From: Prasinococcaceae sp. CCMP 1430
Lineage: Eukaryota > Prasinodermophyta > Palmophyllophyceae > Prasinococcales > Prasinococcaceae
Length of the DNA stretch: 27,968 nt
Direction of reading: 5' to 3'
Assembly (NCBI GenBank): GCA_013416795.1
Contig: RQSC01000032.1
Span: 616,068 to 644,035, forward strand
The notes beneath the pieces are model-generated. The model did not search any database, was not told where the DNA came from, and worked only from the letters and a program-made list of their open reading frames with translations. Both the position numbers and the translations under genes were made by a program. Every line of letters begins with the position of its first letter. Position 1 is the stretch's first letter. Shown here one piece after another: positions 26,594-27,968 of the stretch.

Positions 26594-27859
26594 TCAGAAA
26601 CGCGCTTTCGGGAGGGGGGCGCGTGGCGGGCGCGCGCGCGCGCGCTGCGGGGCAGGGGAGCGCGCGCGGAGCAGTGGGGGGGGCGAGGGGTGGCACACAG
26701 CGCGCCCCCCCCTCCCTCTCCACCCACTCCCCCCCTCCTCCGCTCCCGCCCGCCTTTGTGTAGACGCGATGGCGTCGGTGGTGACGGCGCGCTCGGCGCG
26801 CGCGGCCGCCTCGCTCGCCGAGGCCTTCTGCCTGTCCGCGAGGAGGGACGCGGCGAGGGCCGCGTCCTGTTCGGCCCGCAGCGAGCGCTGCATGGCCACC
26901 TCGGGGGGCGCGTCGGCCTCGGCGCGCGCGATGGACTCGCGGCGGCGGCGCTCCGCCTCGATCGCTCGCTCGACCGTCGCCTCGTACGAGCTGTGCAAGT
27001 TCGAGGGCAGGCCGTGTCCGCCGTCGCCGTCAGCATTTGGGGCACAGTGGTCGAGCATGGCGGCCTCGAGCATGCGCGCCTCCTCGGGGTCGACGCCGAG
27101 CGCCTTGAGCACCTCGGGGTTCAGGCCGCCGTCCGGAGGCAGGGCGGCCGTGCCGTCGACGCGCAGCCCCTCCCCCGAGCCGCCGGGATCCGCGCCGCTG
27201 GGCGGCTGGAGGGGCGGGTTCGGCGGGCGCTGCAGGGACGGGCCCGAGCCGACGTGTCGGAGGGACGCGCCGGGGGCCGCCCCGCCGGCGTCCTGAAGCG
27301 AAGCGGCGACTAGGCCGGGGGCCGCCCCGCCGGCGTCCTGGAGCGAAGCGGCGATGGCGGCGTTGAGGTCGCGCTCCGCGTCGGCCTCAGGGGTGCCCTC
27401 GTCGGCGGTCAGGTCCACGAAGGCCGACCCGACCTGGGGCTCAGGCCGCTGCTGGCGCGCCGTCGCGAGCGCGAACGCCTCGGCGTCGCTCATGAGTTGG
27501 TCTGGGTCGTCGCCGCCCCCTTGCTGCTGCTCGTGCTGCTGCTGCTCTTGCTGCTGCTCTTGCTGCTGCTGCCGCTGCTGCTGGCGGTGGTGGTGGTGGT
27601 GCTGCTCCTCCTCCTCCTCCTGCAAGGGTGGTGGCGGCGGGTCGAGCTGGTGCTCAGCGGCGGGGCCTCCCGCCTGGTCGAGCACGTCCGCGCCCCCGCC
27701 TTCGAGGTACAGCTGCGCCGCCACCTCGAGCGACCAGCCGTGCGCGGCGAGCACCCGCTCGGCTTGGCTCGGCGCGGCGCCGGTGACGGCGCTGAACGTC
27801 GCCACGAGGTCCGCTCTCGCGGCTTCGGCGGGAACGTCCTCTGCTGCGGATGATGCCAT
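26594..27859 (-). CDS. PUX/FAF1-type UBA protein lacking a visible UBX domain
   Basis: Probable ubiquitin-binding cofactor of the p97/CDC48 system. The ATG at 27859 starts a short leader followed by a UBA-like domain (about residues 14-52: 'DLVATFSAVTGAAPSQAERV', 'LEVAAQLYLEGG'), as in PUX7/8-type and FAF1 proteins. Then come a Glu/His/Gln run (about 80-115) and UIM-like helices ('ERDLNAAIAASLQDAGG', 'EEARMLEAAMLDH'). A tandem 11-residue repeat (SLQDAGGAAPG) occurs twice. Next is the stretch that precedes UBX in FAF1/PUX proteins: 'MQRSLRAEQDAALAASLLAD' then RQK and an Ala/Glu helix. After about 26790 the frame becomes Arg/Pro-rich and unlike the family, and neither a UAS thioredoxin-like domain nor a UBX domain appears before the window runs into the transportin-3 fragment. 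The 3' end is therefore lost, spliced away or misassembled; the stop at 26594 is probably not the real end. Confidence 0.72.
   Translation of the reverse strand: MASSAAEDVPAEAARADLVATFSAVTGAAPSQAERVLAAHGWSLEVAAQLYLEGGGADVLDQAGGPAAEHQLDPPPPPLQEEEEEQHHHHHRQQQRQQQQEQQQEQQQHEQQQGGGDDPDQLMSDAEAFALATARQQRPEPQVGSAFVDLTADEGTPEADAERDLNAAIAASLQDAGGAAPGLVAASLQDAGGAAPGASLRHVGSGPSLQRPPNPPLQPPSGADPGGSGEGLRVDGTAALPPDGGLNPEVLKALGVDPEEARMLEAAMLDHCAPNADGDGGHGLPSNLHSSYEATVERAIEAERRRRESIARAEADAPPEVAMQRSLRAEQDAALAASLLADRQKASASEAAARAERAVTTDAIASTQRRAGAEEGGSGWRGRGGRAVCHPSPPPLLRARSPAPQRARARPPRAPLPKARF
27515..27622. repeat. CTG/TTG and GTG/CTC trinucleotide repeat inside the PUX-like gene
   Basis: On the coding (minus) strand this gives a Glu run, a His run and a poly-Gln stretch broken by Arg, Glu and His. 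It is in frame with the gene and is probably a variable-length disordered linker. Confidence 0.85.
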
Positions 27860-27919
27860 TTTCTTGGGAGGGGGGGGGCACCCGGGTGCGACAGCCGGTG
27901 TGGCGCCGTTGGGGCGGCG

Positions 27920-27931
27920 GTGTGTGTGTGT

Positions 27932-27968
<37 letters not shown>
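27920..27968 (+). repeat. terminal GT microsatellite
   Basis: Nearly pure GT repeat running to the last base, with one interruption (GTAT). It lies upstream of the PUX-like start codon and probably stopped the assembly here. Confidence 0.92.

Noticed and set aside
1-27968. Search for tRNA, rRNA, CRISPR arrays, transposons or viral genes
   Set aside because: No T-loop-like GGTTCGA box with a plausible cloverleaf, no regularly spaced direct repeats and no transposase, integrase, reverse transcriptase or viral protein was seen in either strand by eye.

Overview
This is a nuclear eukaryotic sequence that is very GC-rich (by eye about 70% or more). It carries spliceosomal introns of about 100-350 bp with GT...AG borders, low-complexity tracts, and genes found only in eukaryotes: ORC3, tandem bromodomains, proteasome beta-6, LSM4, transportin-3 and an IBtk-type RCC1/BTB protein. 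A DUF4281 (ABA4-like) gene and plant-like versions of the proteasome, IBtk and PUX-type genes point to a photosynthetic alga. A high-GC haptophyte would fit, but that placement is inference. Both ends run into low-complexity sequence (GC-rich at the left, a GT microsatellite at the right) and there is one ambiguous base at 25676, so this looks like a short assembly contig.

Layout. 1-3036: an upstream region with hairpins and a G-run cluster, then ORC3 (+). 3148-4650: two-bromodomain protein (-), three exons resolved. 5031-5710: DUF2062 membrane protein (+), two exons, sharing a divergent upstream region with the bromodomain gene. 5792-7222: RING-H2 protein (-). 7214-7838: 20S proteasome beta-6 (+), first exon not found. 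7839-8838: gene-poor, with simple repeats. 8839-9525: Maf-like pyrophosphatase (-), head to head with a small Gly/Phe-rich membrane protein (+, 9524-9769) whose start codon overlaps it. 10145-11827: long coiled-coil protein (-). 11828-12452: gene-poor, with the most AT-rich stretch of the window. 12453-12564: an isolated LSM4 exon (+). 12613-15849: coiled-coil/ankyrin protein (+). 15994-18186: Era GTPase N-terminus fused in frame to a DEDDy 3'-5' exonuclease (+). 18272-20271: DUF4281 fused to two SnoaL/NTF2-like domains (-), most introns resolved. 20801-21896: a poorly resolved region with a GT-microsatellite intron. 21897-25472: IBtk/RCC1-BTB protein (+), whose first RCC1 blade is cut by an in-frame TGA where Trp is expected. 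25695-26423: C-terminal piece of transportin-3 (-). 26594-27859: PUX/FAF1-type UBA protein without a visible UBX domain (-).

The genes do not form a pathway; they are mostly unlinked housekeeping functions, as expected in a compact algal genome. The notable pattern is that several conserved genes are incomplete. LSM4 and Era lose their 3' parts, transportin-3 and beta-6 lose their 5' parts, the PUX-like gene loses its UBX end, and ORC3 and IBtk have unusual 5' ends. Several breaks lie in or near extremely GC-rich simple sequence. Either the assembly has collapsed or misjoined at such tracts, or the genome carries real gene chimeras. Telling these apart is the main open question. The in-frame Era-exonuclease ORF and the DUF4281-SnoaL-SnoaL architecture are the best candidates for genuine novelty.
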